Shown here one piece after another: positions 8,240 through 15,713 of a DNA stretch of 64,000 bases. A model generated the notes under the pieces. That model saw only the letters and a program-made list of their open reading frames with translations. It was not told the DNA's origin and made no database searches. Position 1 is the stretch's first letter. Each line of letters opens with the position of its first letter. The DNA is from UBA9676 sp963837105 (GTDB taxonomy: Bacteria; Actinomycetota; Actinomycetes; Streptosporangiales; Streptosporangiaceae), in contig CAWIMG010000027.1 in NCBI GenBank assembly GCA_963837105.1, forward strand, positions 1-64,000, given 5' to 3'. Made by a program: the position numbers and the translations under genes.

Positions 8240-8806
8240 GTGACCACCGGCACCCACGCCGTGACCGGCATCCCCGGCTACACGGCCGGCACCTGGACCA
8301 TCGACCCGGTGCACTCCGAGGTAGGTTTCACCGTCCGGCACATGATGGTGAGCAAAGTCCGTGGCAAGTTCACCAGCTTCTTCGGCGAGATCGTCACCGG
8401 CGCCGACCCGCAGGACTCCTCGGTGACGGCCGACATCGAGCTCAGCTCGATCACCACCGGCAACGAGCAGCGTGACGGGCACATCCGGTCCGCGGACTTC
8501 TTCGAGGTCGAGAAGTACCCGGTGATGAGCTACCGGTCCACCGGCCTCCGCCAGCAGGGCAGCGATTACGTCCTGGACGGCCAGCTGACGCTCAAGGGCG
8601 TGACCAGGGACGTCCCGCTGACGCTGGAGCTGAACGGGTTCGGGCCGGACGCCTACGGCGGCACCCGGGCCGGCTTCTCGGCCACCGCCGAGATCAGCCG
8701 CGGCGACTTCGGGATCAGCTGGAACGCTGCCATCGAGGGTGGCGGCGTGGTGGTCAGCGACAAGGTGACCATTCAGCTGGAGATCGAGGCAGTGCTCAAG
8801 GCCTGA
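8240..8806 (+). CDS. YceI family protein
   Basis: 188-residue lipocalin-like beta-barrel protein of the YceI family, whose members bind polyisoprenoid or other amphiphilic lipids. The opening TWTIDPVHSEVGFTVRHMMVSKVRGKF is the family signature (only partly quoted here: TIDPVHSEVGFTVRHMM). EKYPVMSYRST, DGQLTLKGVTRDVPLTLE and ISRGDFGISWNAAIEGGG follow. No signal peptide is present, so it is probably cytoplasmic as in many actinobacteria. GTG 8240 follows AAGGAGC at an ideal distance. Expression is likely controlled by the divergent MarR regulator. A strong hairpin follows the stop codon. Confidence 0.93.
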   Translation: MTTGTHAVTGIPGYTAGTWTIDPVHSEVGFTVRHMMVSKVRGKFTSFFGEIVTGADPQDSSVTADIELSSITTGNEQRDGHIRSADFFEVEKYPVMSYRSTGLRQQGSDYVLDGQLTLKGVTRDVPLTLELNGFGPDAYGGTRAGFSATAEISRGDFGISWNAAIEGGGVVVSDKVTIQLEIEAVLKA

Positions 8807-8831
8807 CCGGAGCCTTCCCGCAGATACCCGC

Positions 8832-8862
8832 GCGGCCGGGAGAGCCAGTCTCTCCCGGCCGC
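8832..8862 (+). terminator. hairpin terminator after yceI
   Basis: A perfect 13-bp stem (GCGGCCGGGAGAG / CTCTCCCGGCCGC) with a CCAGT loop lies 26 bp after the yceI stop. It lacks a U-tract, as is common for actinobacterial intrinsic terminators. Confidence 0.75.
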
Positions 8863-8935
8863 GGGCATGTCCGGAGCCAGCCGGGCCAGGCGGTGACAGG
8901 ATGTGCCTAGCTGCCGCGAACCAAGGAGGCCGCCG

Positions 8936-9904
8936 GTGAAAGCTGCCCTGTACGACCGCTATGGACCGGCCGCCGAGGTGCTCCGGGTGACCGAGCTGGA
9001 CCGGCCCGAGCCCGGTCCCGGTGAGGTCCGGGTGAAGGTGGCGCTGTCGGGCATCAACCCCACCGACTACAAGAGCCGCAGTGGTGCCACCCCGCGCCCG
9101 ATCGACGGTTTCCAGATCCCGCACCACGACGGGGCCGGAGTCATCGACGCGGTCGGCGACGGCGTGGATCCCGGCCGGATCGGCCAGCGGGTCTGGCTGT
9201 GGCTCGCGGCCTTCGGCCGCCGGTGGGGGACGGCGGCGGAGTGGACGGTGGTGCCCGAGCGCCAGGCCGTCCCGCTGCCAGCCGGGGCATCGGACGAGCT
9301 GGGCGCCAGCCTGGGTGTGCCGGCCGTGACCGCCCACTGGTGCCTGTTCGCCGATGGGCCGGTTACGGGCAAGACCGTGCTGGTCGCGGGCGGGGCGGGC
9401 GCGGTCGGCCACTTCGCCATCCAGCTGGCGGTGCGTGCGGGCGCCCGGGTGATCGCCACCGTCAGCACCGACCAGAAGGCGGAACTGGCCCGGCAGGCCG
9501 GCGCGCACCATGTGGTGCGCTACCGCGACCCGGATGCGGTGGAACAGATCAGGGCCGTGACCGACCAGGTGGACCGGGTGATCGAGGTGGCGCTGGGCGC
9601 CAACCTGACACTGGACCTGGCGCTGGCCGGACGGGGCACGGTGATCGTCACCTATGCGGCCGAACCCAGCGATCCGGTGCTCCCGGTACGCGCCTGCATG
9701 ACCGCCAACGTGCTGCTGCGCTTCGTCCTGCTGTACGGGGTGCCGGCCGCCACGCTGGCGGAGGCCGCGGCCGACGTCTCGGCGGCCCTCGCCGAGGGCG
9801 CGCTCACCGAACTGCCGGCCCACAGCTATCCGCTGTCCGCCATCGTCGAGGCCCAGCAGGCGGCCGAGGCGGGCGCGGTGGGCAAGATCCTGGTCATCCC
9901 ATAA
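8936..9904 (+). CDS. MDR-family NADPH:quinone reductase-like oxidoreductase
   Basis: 322-residue medium-chain dehydrogenase/reductase of the zinc-independent quinone oxidoreductase branch. The N-terminal GroES-like domain shows EVRVKVALSGINPTDYKSR and HHDGAGVIDAVG. The Rossmann cofactor fold has VLVAGGAGAVGHFAIQLAVRAGA. Zinc-ligand Cys/His residues of true alcohol dehydrogenases are absent. GTG 8936 is selected because AAGGAGG lies 7 bp upstream. Substrates are probably quinones or small enones, but this cannot be fixed from sequence. It stands alone, 55 bp upstream of a separate membrane-protein pair. Confidence 0.9.
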   Translation: MKAALYDRYGPAAEVLRVTELDRPEPGPGEVRVKVALSGINPTDYKSRSGATPRPIDGFQIPHHDGAGVIDAVGDGVDPGRIGQRVWLWLAAFGRRWGTAAEWTVVPERQAVPLPAGASDELGASLGVPAVTAHWCLFADGPVTGKTVLVAGGAGAVGHFAIQLAVRAGARVIATVSTDQKAELARQAGAHHVVRYRDPDAVEQIRAVTDQVDRVIEVALGANLTLDLALAGRGTVIVTYAAEPSDPVLPVRACMTANVLLRFVLLYGVPAATLAEAAADVSAALAEGALTELPAHSYPLSAIVEAQQAAEAGAVGKILVIP

Positions 9905-9989
9905 CGGCACGCCGGGGATGGCCGGCCAGCCAGGTGCCGCGCTACCGTGACTGACGGGTGTGCCACCTGCCTGGACGGGGGAGCGCGGC

Positions 9990-10658
9990 ATGGCAGAGAT
10001 CACTCAGCAGCGGCCAGGGGCAGAGCCCGGGCCCGGTACGGGCGATGCCGGCGGCCCGCCCGCCGCGGGCAGTTCCGGCCCGCCTGGCGCGGGCACGCGG
10101 CCACGGCCGCCGCGGACGATCGTCCCGCTCGCTGGCCTGCCAGTTGTCGGCGTGATAGTGATCGCGCTGGTCACCGCGATCGCCGGGAACTGGCTATGGG
10201 CGCTGGACTTCTTCCATGTCGTCGGCGGTGGCCTGTGGACCGGCGTCGACCTGTTCGTCGGGCTGGTGATCGGGCCCATCCTGGGCAGGCTGTCCATCCC
10301 GGCGCGGGTGGAGTTCGCGGCCCGGTTCATGCCCAAGATGCTGCTCATCATGCCGACGCTGGTGCTGATGACGCTCGCCTCGGGCTGGCAGCTCGCCCGC
10401 CACCTGGGCGTGCTGGAGGTGGGATACCCGCAGCGCTGGTGGCTGGTCGCCTCCTTCATCGTGGTCGGGGCGATGACCGTGATCGCGCTCGGCTTCCTGG
10501 AGCCCGCCAACCTCGCGGTCCTGTTCGAGCTGCGCAAGGATGCCCCGGACGGCGCCCTGATCGGCAAGCTCATGCGGCGGTTCGCCTACACCGCGGGCAT
10601 CACCGGCGTCATGCAGGTCGCCACGCTGGTGATCATGACCAGGATCGCGACATGGTGA
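9990..10658 (+). CDS. integral membrane protein of unknown function (heme/copper-type fold possible)
   Basis: About 222 residues. A disordered Pro/Gly/Ala-rich N-terminus of ~45 residues is followed by four hydrophobic segments: PVVGVIVIALVTAIAGNWLW, MLLIMPTLVLMTLASGW, LVASFIVVGAMTVIALGF and the C-terminal ITGVMQVATLVIM. The segment LDFFHVVGGGLWTGVDLF carries a His in a membrane helix, reminiscent of CopD/DUF2269-type heme or metal-binding membrane proteins; this is only a resemblance. ATG 9990 follows GGGGGAGCG. Its stop overlaps the next gene start (10652-10658), so the two are probably one transcriptional and perhaps structural unit. Confidence 0.7.
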   Translation: MAEITQQRPGAEPGPGTGDAGGPPAAGSSGPPGAGTRPRPPRTIVPLAGLPVVGVIVIALVTAIAGNWLWALDFFHVVGGGLWTGVDLFVGLVIGPILGRLSIPARVEFAARFMPKMLLIMPTLVLMTLASGWQLARHLGVLEVGYPQRWWLVASFIVVGAMTVIALGFLEPANLAVLFELRKDAPDGALIGKLMRRFAYTAGITGVMQVATLVIMTRIATW

Positions 10659-11071
10659 GCAGCGCCGAGCGCAAGCTGCCACCGGTCACCGGGCTGGCGG
10701 TAACCGCACTGATCCTGGTCATCGCGGGCGGCATCTATCTGGCCGCACACCTGCCGCGTCCCGCGCCGCTCGGCCCGCCGGCCGCAGCTCTGGTCCTGGC
10801 GGTGCTCGCCCTGCTCACCGCCGGTGCCCTGCTGGCCAGGGTCCGTGACTTCGCCTGGCACACGTTCTTCGTGGTGGCGGGCTGGACGCTGGCCGCCTAT
10901 CTGGTGATCGCAGGGATGCTGGCGTTCGTGTTCGTGCTCGACGGCACCCCGGGCCAGCTGCTGGTCCTGCTCACGCTGATGCTGGCGGTCTTCGCCATCG
11001 ACGTCCCGCTCCTGCTGGCGTTTTCGGTGGCCAGGTACGCCCCGGCTGCGGCGGTACCCGGGGTCAGGTAG
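10652..11071 (+). CDS. small integral membrane protein, partner of upstream gene
   Basis: 139 residues with four hydrophobic helices (VTGLAVTALILVIAGGIYLA, AAALVLAVLALLTAGALLA, HTFFVVAGWTLAAYLVIAG, and a last one ending LLLAFSVARYA). No recognised domain. The ATG overlaps the end of the preceding membrane gene by 7 bp, suggesting translational coupling and a possible complex. The 3' end overlaps the convergent histidine kinase gene by 8 bp. Function unknown. Confidence 0.7.
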   Translation: MVSSAERKLPPVTGLAVTALILVIAGGIYLAAHLPRPAPLGPPAAALVLAVLALLTAGALLARVRDFAWHTFFVVAGWTLAAYLVIAGMLAFVFVLDGTPGQLLVLLTLMLAVFAIDVPLLLAFSVARYAPAAAVPGVR

Positions 11072-12269
11072 CCGCCGGCGCACGGGACCAGCGTGGCGAC
11101 GGCTGATCCACCGTCAGCACGGCCGGGCGAAGAGGCAGGACCATCTCGAACGTCGAGCCCTGGCCGGGACTGCTGCGAACCCGGACCGACCCGTGATGCG
11201 CCTCCACGATCGCCTGCACGATCGCCAGTCCCAGCCCGAACCCACCGGCCTCCCGGCGCAGCCGCGGGCTGGCCCGGGCGAAACGGTCGAAGATCCGGTC
11301 CAGGTCCGCGGCCGGAATGCCCGACCCGGAGTCGGTCACTGCCAGCACTACGTTGCCGCCCTCCAGCGTGGTACTGACCTCGATCCGGTCGTCGGTGGTG
11401 GTATGCGCGATGGCGTTCTCCAGCAGCGCGTCCAGGGCCAGCGCCAGCCGGTCCCGGTCCCCGTCCACGGTCGCGGTGGCGACGGTGTCCAGCCCCCATC
11501 GCCGGGGCGTGTGGCTCCACCGGTCGAACGCCTCGATGACCACCGATTCGATCACCACCGGGGACAGCTGCAGGAAATCCGGGCTGGCGGCCGAGGCCAG
11601 CAGCAGCATCCGGGTGGAGAGCCGCCGGAGCCGGTTCAGCTCATCGGTGACCACCCGCGCGTCCTCGGCGACGATCGAATTGGTAGCCGCCCGCTCGATC
11701 AGCTCCGCATGCCCGAGCGCGACCGTGATCGGGGTGCCCAGCTCGTGCGAGGCATCCTGCAGGAACTGGTGCTGCTCCCGCAGCAGCCGCAGGTTTTCCT
11801 GCGAGACCCGCTGCACCTCTTCCATGGCCGCCAGCCGCTCCTCGGTCGCGGCCAGCCGCCGGCGGCCATGCCAGACCATGACCAGGAACATCAGCGCGAT
11901 CAGCGGGACCTCCGCCAGGTAGTCGGCGTCCTGCTGGCCCCTCAGCACCTGCACGCCGATGATGCCGCCGGTGGCGATGGTGACCGTCGCCAGGGTGAGG
12001 ATGGTCGGCTGCAGCCGCCACAGCCGGAACCCGTAGATGGCGGTCAGGCTCACCCAGATGGCCAGGAACGGGACGGTCTGCCAGGCGGGCAGCAGCCGCA
12101 TCGCGGCCAGGTTGAGCCCGACGAACCCGACCCAGGCGATGTCGATCCAGTAGCTGCGGCCCCACCGGAGCAGGTGGTCCGGCCAGGCCGGGGGGACGGG
12201 CAGCGAACCCGCTGGCGACGGCGAGCCTGGGCTCGCTGGCAGGTGCCGGGTGAAGCGCTGGATCGGCAT
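11064..12269 (-). CDS. membrane sensor histidine kinase, orphan
   Basis: About 401 residues. Four closely spaced transmembrane segments (residues ~42-135) have almost no extracytoplasmic loops. A coiled stretch (RLAATEERLAAMEEVQRVS) and a HisKA domain with the phospho-acceptor His in QDASHELGTPIT (about residue 175) follow. The HATPase domain has N-box LLENAIAHT, G1 DSGSGIP and G2 FGLGLAIVQAI. The sensor design suggests it reads membrane or intramembrane signals. No response-regulator gene is adjacent, so its partner is elsewhere. ATG 12269 with GACGAGAGC upstream is preferred; the frame stays open to 12350. Confidence 0.9.
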   Translation of the reverse strand: MPIQRFTRHLPASPGSPSPAGSLPVPPAWPDHLLRWGRSYWIDIAWVGFVGLNLAAMRLLPAWQTVPFLAIWVSLTAIYGFRLWRLQPTILTLATVTIATGGIIGVQVLRGQQDADYLAEVPLIALMFLVMVWHGRRRLAATEERLAAMEEVQRVSQENLRLLREQHQFLQDASHELGTPITVALGHAELIERAATNSIVAEDARVVTDELNRLRRLSTRMLLLASAASPDFLQLSPVVIESVVIEAFDRWSHTPRRWGLDTVATATVDGDRDRLALALDALLENAIAHTTTDDRIEVSTTLEGGNVVLAVTDSGSGIPAADLDRIFDRFARASPRLRREAGGFGLGLAIVQAIVEAHHGSVRVRSSPGQGSTFEMVLPLRPAVLTVDQPSPRWSRAPAAT

Positions 12270-12414
12270 GCTCTCGTCCCAACCTGAGTCGGTGGCGTGC
12301 AGGTGCTGCTCACAGGCGGCCTGCCTGGGGGGTCCAAGCCTGCCGCGCACGGCGGATCCACGTCAATCGCGGTGCTGGCGGCGCTGGCGGAGGCACCGTA
12401 GGCCCAGCTGGCGG

Positions 12415-13050
12415 TCAGACCATGAGCAGGAGCATGTAGCCCATGGTGAGGCTCATCGCGATCTTGCCGCAGGCAGCCAGCCCGGGCGCCAGCGGCGGCC
12501 GCGGGCCGTGGCTCCCGCCAGGCCCGGCCGCGCCGTGACCGGCGCGCACCAGCGATGCCAGCCGGTCGGTAGTCCAGATGATGTAGCCGATCATGAACAG
12601 CGCGAGGACCACCGCGATGGCGGGCAGCCGGCCGGCCAGCCCGGCCGGTGCCGCCATGCCTGGCATGGCCATGCCGGACCCGGCGCCGGGCCGGGGGGCC
12701 GCCAGGGGCAGCAGCATGACCAGCATGGCGACGCATTCGATCAGGTGCGGCACCGGGAATCGGCAGCGTGAACCATCGGCCGCCCGCAGCCGCGGAGGAA
12801 TGATGGACCGCCAGCCGAACCAGGCCGCGGCCGCCGCGAACACTGCCGTCCATACGCCGGGCGGCAGCACGTTCAGCCGTGGCACCAGCATCCCGGCCAT
12901 GGCAACGCCCATGACCACGTGCAGCCCGTCCGCATCGGACTCGGTTACCCGTCCGCGCAGCCTGGAAACCGCGAGGCGGCCTGCCGAATATGCGGCCACC
13001 ATGATCATGATGGCCGCGAACACACCCGCGAGCCAGGACGGCCCGGCCAT
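12415..13050 (-). CDS. DUF5134-type membrane protein, probably copper-linked
   Basis: About 211 residues and six hydrophobic segments (e.g. AGVFAAIMIMVAAYSAGRLA, LIECVAMLVMLLPLAAP, AIAVVLALFMIGYIIW). Met- and His-rich stretches (GSGMAMPGMAAP; SLTMGYMLLLMV; DADGLHVVMGVAMAGM) match the actinobacterial DUF5134 family, often found beside copper genes. ATG 13050 has GGGGAAGGG upstream; an alternative ATG is at 13068. It diverges from copA across the six-copy operator-like array, so shared metal control is likely. Biochemical role unknown; a Met-rich copper carrier or sensor is a reasonable guess. Confidence 0.75.
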   Translation of the reverse strand: MAGPSWLAGVFAAIMIMVAAYSAGRLAVSRLRGRVTESDADGLHVVMGVAMAGMLVPRLNVLPPGVWTAVFAAAAAWFGWRSIIPPRLRAADGSRCRFPVPHLIECVAMLVMLLPLAAPRPGAGSGMAMPGMAAPAGLAGRLPAIAVVLALFMIGYIIWTTDRLASLVRAGHGAAGPGGSHGPRPPLAPGLAACGKIAMSLTMGYMLLLMV

Positions 13051-13142
13051 GTCAGTGCCCTTCCCCATCGCGCAGCCTATGTATGGCGCATGACATTAAT
13101 ACCCAGCCGGTGGCCGCGCAAGGTTCAAAAGGAACGCCGTAA

Positions 13143-13268
13143 ACCCCATCCCGGTATTTCCTGAACCCCACCCGGGTATGTGCCGAAACCCCGCGGAGGT
13201 ATATGTCCGAACCCTACCAGGGTAGGGCCGAAACCCCCAGGAGGTATATCTCCGAACCCCACTGGGGT
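13143..13268. promoter_or_regulatory. six regularly spaced 13-bp pseudo-palindromes (copper operator-like array)
   Basis: Six 13-bp units fitting ACCCY-N3-RGGGT start at 13143, 13165, 13188, 13211, 13233 and 13256, i.e. every 22-23 bp. The fourth (ACCCTACCAGGGT) and sixth (ACCCCACTGGGGT) have perfect 5-bp arms, the others one or two mismatches. Each unit is preceded by AA and followed by AT or AG. G/C-tract inverted repeats of this kind resemble CsoR/RicR copper-repressor operators. The array fills the gap between the DUF5134 gene and copA and ends about 40 bp upstream of a likely copA promoter. The binding protein is not encoded in the window. Confidence 0.7.
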
Positions 13269-13308
13269 ATTGGCGCAGGAATGTTCGGCGTTATGACCGG
13301 CCTTTGTG

Positions 13309-13337
13309 TTGCGAATTGCACATTCTGGGGTCTAGAT
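13309..13337 (+). promoter_or_regulatory. copA: candidate copA promoter
   Basis: TTGCGA (13309-13314) and CTAGAT (13332-13337) are spaced by 17 bp. They lie downstream of the operator-like array and about 40 bp before the GTG of copA, leaving a ~30-nt leader. Agreement with consensus is moderate. Confidence 0.35.
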
Positions 13338-13375
13338 TTCCGGTGCTGGCCAGCGCGGCGAGAGGACGGGTACAG

Positions 13376-15713
13376 GTGTCATCAGCGGCGGTTCCCGCGG
13401 CGGCGTCCGCTCCGCCCAGGGTTGTCGACCTTGCCATCGAGGGGATGACCTGTGCGGCTTGCGCGGCCCGGGTGGAGAAGAAACTCAACGCGATAGCCGA
13501 CGTTACGGCGGTGGTAAATCTCGCAACCGAACGTGCGTCGGTCACCGTGCCACCCGCGATTTCTGCCCAGCGCCTCATCGACGCGGTGGAGCAGGCCGGG
13601 TATGGCGCGGCAGAAGTTATCTCTGATCCCGGCGCGGAGCTGCCAGACAGCGGTGCCGAAGCCGGCCGCCCAGACGCCGGCCGGGTCAGCTACCTGAAGA
13701 AAAGACTCATCGTCGCGCTGGTGTTCTTCGTGCCGCTGACCGATCTGTCGGTGCTGCTGTCACTCTTCCCGTCCTTCCGCTTCCCGGGCTGGCAGTGGGT
13801 CCTGGTGGCGCTGGCCGCACCGGTGGTGGTGTGGGCGGCCTGGCCGTTTCACCAGGCCACGCTCCGCGGTCTGAAGCATGGCTCGGTGTCGATGGACACG
13901 CTGGTGTCGCTGGGCATCGCCGCGGCCTGCGGCTGGTCGCTGTACGCCATGTTCGTGCTGGACCGTGGCCAGGCCCAGGCGAGCGCCTGGTACCTGCTGC
14001 GGCACGCCGCCGGGGGCGGCATCTACCTGGAAGTCGCCGCGTCGGTGACGACGTTCCTGCTGGCGGGCCGGCTGTACGAGGCCAGGGCGAGGCGGGACGC
14101 CGGTGATGCCATGCGCGAACTGGCCGCCGCGGGTGCGAGCGATGCCTGCGTGCTCGCGGACGACGGGAGCGAGCACCGGGTGCCGGTCGGGCAACTGGCC
14201 GTGGGCCAGCGGTTCGTGGTGCGGCCGGGGGAGCGGATCGCCGCCGACGGTGAGGTGGAGTTCGGCCAGTCGGCGGTGGACCGCAGCATGATGACCGGGG
14301 AGCCGGTGCCCGCCGACGCCGCCGAGGGCGACCGGGTGACCGCCGGCACCGTCGTAGTGACCGGCCGGCTGGTGGTCAGGGCGGAGAAGGTGGGCAGCGA
14401 CACCCAGCTCGCGCACCTGATCGCGCTGGTGGAGCGGGTGCAGTCGGAGAAGGCCGGCATCCAGCGGCTGGCCGACCGGATCTCCGGCATCTTCGTGCCC
14501 GCGGTGCTGGTGGCGTCCGCCCTGACGCTGGCCGGCTGGCTGCTGGCGGGCAGCCCGCCGGAGCAGGCTTTCAGTGCGGCGCTGGCGGTGCTGATCATCG
14601 CCTGCCCCTGCGCGCTCGGGCTGGCCACCCCGGCAGCGCTGATGGTGGCCTGCGGGCGGGGCGCCCAGCTGGGCATCTTCATCAAGCGCTACCAGGCGCT
14701 CGAGTCCTCCCGGGAGGTGGACACGGTGGTGCTGGACAAGACCGGCACGGTGACCACCGGGACGATGGCGGTGACCGGGGTGCGGCCCGCGGCCGGGACT
14801 GGCCAGGCGGAGCTGCTCAGCTACATCGGGGCGGTGGAGCAGGCATCGGAGCACCCGGTCGCCGTCGCGATCAGCGGCATCGCCGCGGCCGAGGCCGGGC
14901 CGCTGCCGCAGGCGGCCGGGTTCACTGCGCTGCCAGGGCTGGGCGCATGCGGGACAGTGGCCGGCCAGGAGGTGGTGATCGGCCGGGAGCGCCTGCTGGG
15001 TGAGCGGGGACTGGTGGTCCCGACCGGAGCTGGCCAGCCAGTGCCGGGAGTGGGAGCAGGCGGGCCACACCACGGTGCTGGCCGGGTGGGACGGCCGGGC
15101 CCGCGGCGCGGTCGCGATCGCCGACCTGGTCAAGCCGTCGGCCGCGGCCTCGGTCGCCGAGCTGCGCCGGCTGGGCTTGCGCACCGTCCTGCTGACCGGT
15201 GACAGCCAGGCCACCGCCCAATCGGTGGCCGCCGAAGCGGGCATCGATGAGGTGATCGCCGGTGCGCTGCCCGGCGACAAGGTCGCGGTCATCAAGAACC
15301 TGCAGGGGCAGGGCCGCCGGGTGGCGATGGTGGGGGACGGTGTGAACGACGGGCCCGCGCTGGCCGCGGCCGACCTTGGCCTGGCCCTCGGGACCGGCAC
15401 CGATGTGGCTATCAGCGCCGCTGACATGATCTTGCTGCGGGACGACCTGGGCGCCGTGCCGGACGCGATCCAGCTCGCCCGGGGTGCGTTTGCCACTATC
15501 CGCGGCAACCTCACCTGGGCGTTCGGCTATAACATCGCGGCGATCCCGTTGGCCGCCGCCGGGTTCCTCAACCCGCTGATCGCCGGGGCCGCGATGGCCC
15601 TGTCGTCAACCTTTGTCGTGGGCAACAGCGTGCGGCTGCGCCGGTTCGGCGCCAGCGTCACCGCCGCTGTCCCGGTCTCCACCGAAACGCAGGTAGCTGC
15701 ATGTCAGGAATGA
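13376..15713 (+). pseudogene. copA: copper-translocating P1B-type ATPase CopA, interrupted by a frameshift
   Basis: Cu(+)-exporting P-type ATPase read in two frames: 13376 to about 15025, then about 15025 to 15713. Domains in order: one heavy-metal domain with GMTCAACAARVEKK; membrane helices; actuator TGE (DRSMMTGEPVP); the CPC motif IIACPCALGLATP; the phosphorylation site DKTGTVTTG; the SEHPVA nucleotide-binding motif; the hinge GDGVNDGPALAAA; and final helices with YNIAAIP and MALSSTFVVGNS, typical of the Cu(+) subclass. One extra base near 15024-15027 (CCGG context) separates LVVPT from ELASQCREW. With it removed the protein would be full length (~778 residues), so a sequencing or assembly error is as likely as a true lesion. 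Overlaps the SCO1-fusion start. Confidence 0.85.

Noticed and set aside
8138..10003. Upstream part of a long minus-strand frame continuing from marR
   Set aside because: Only the last ~162 codons resemble a protein (MarR); the rest mirrors yceI and the MDR gene.
13143..13268. CRISPR-like array in the copA gap
   Set aside because: The 9-10 bp between units are too short to be spacers and show no diversity of the expected size; no cas genes.
13203..13448. 81-codon frame starting inside the operator array after GGAGG, with Cys-rich CVANCTFWGLDFRC; a possible copper leader peptide
   Set aside because: The apparent ribosome-binding site is part of an operator unit, the frame overlaps copA, and repeats explain the sequence. 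Kept only as a remote possibility.
13760..15514. Long minus-strand frame opposite copA
   Set aside because: Reverse reading of copA codons; no coherent domains.
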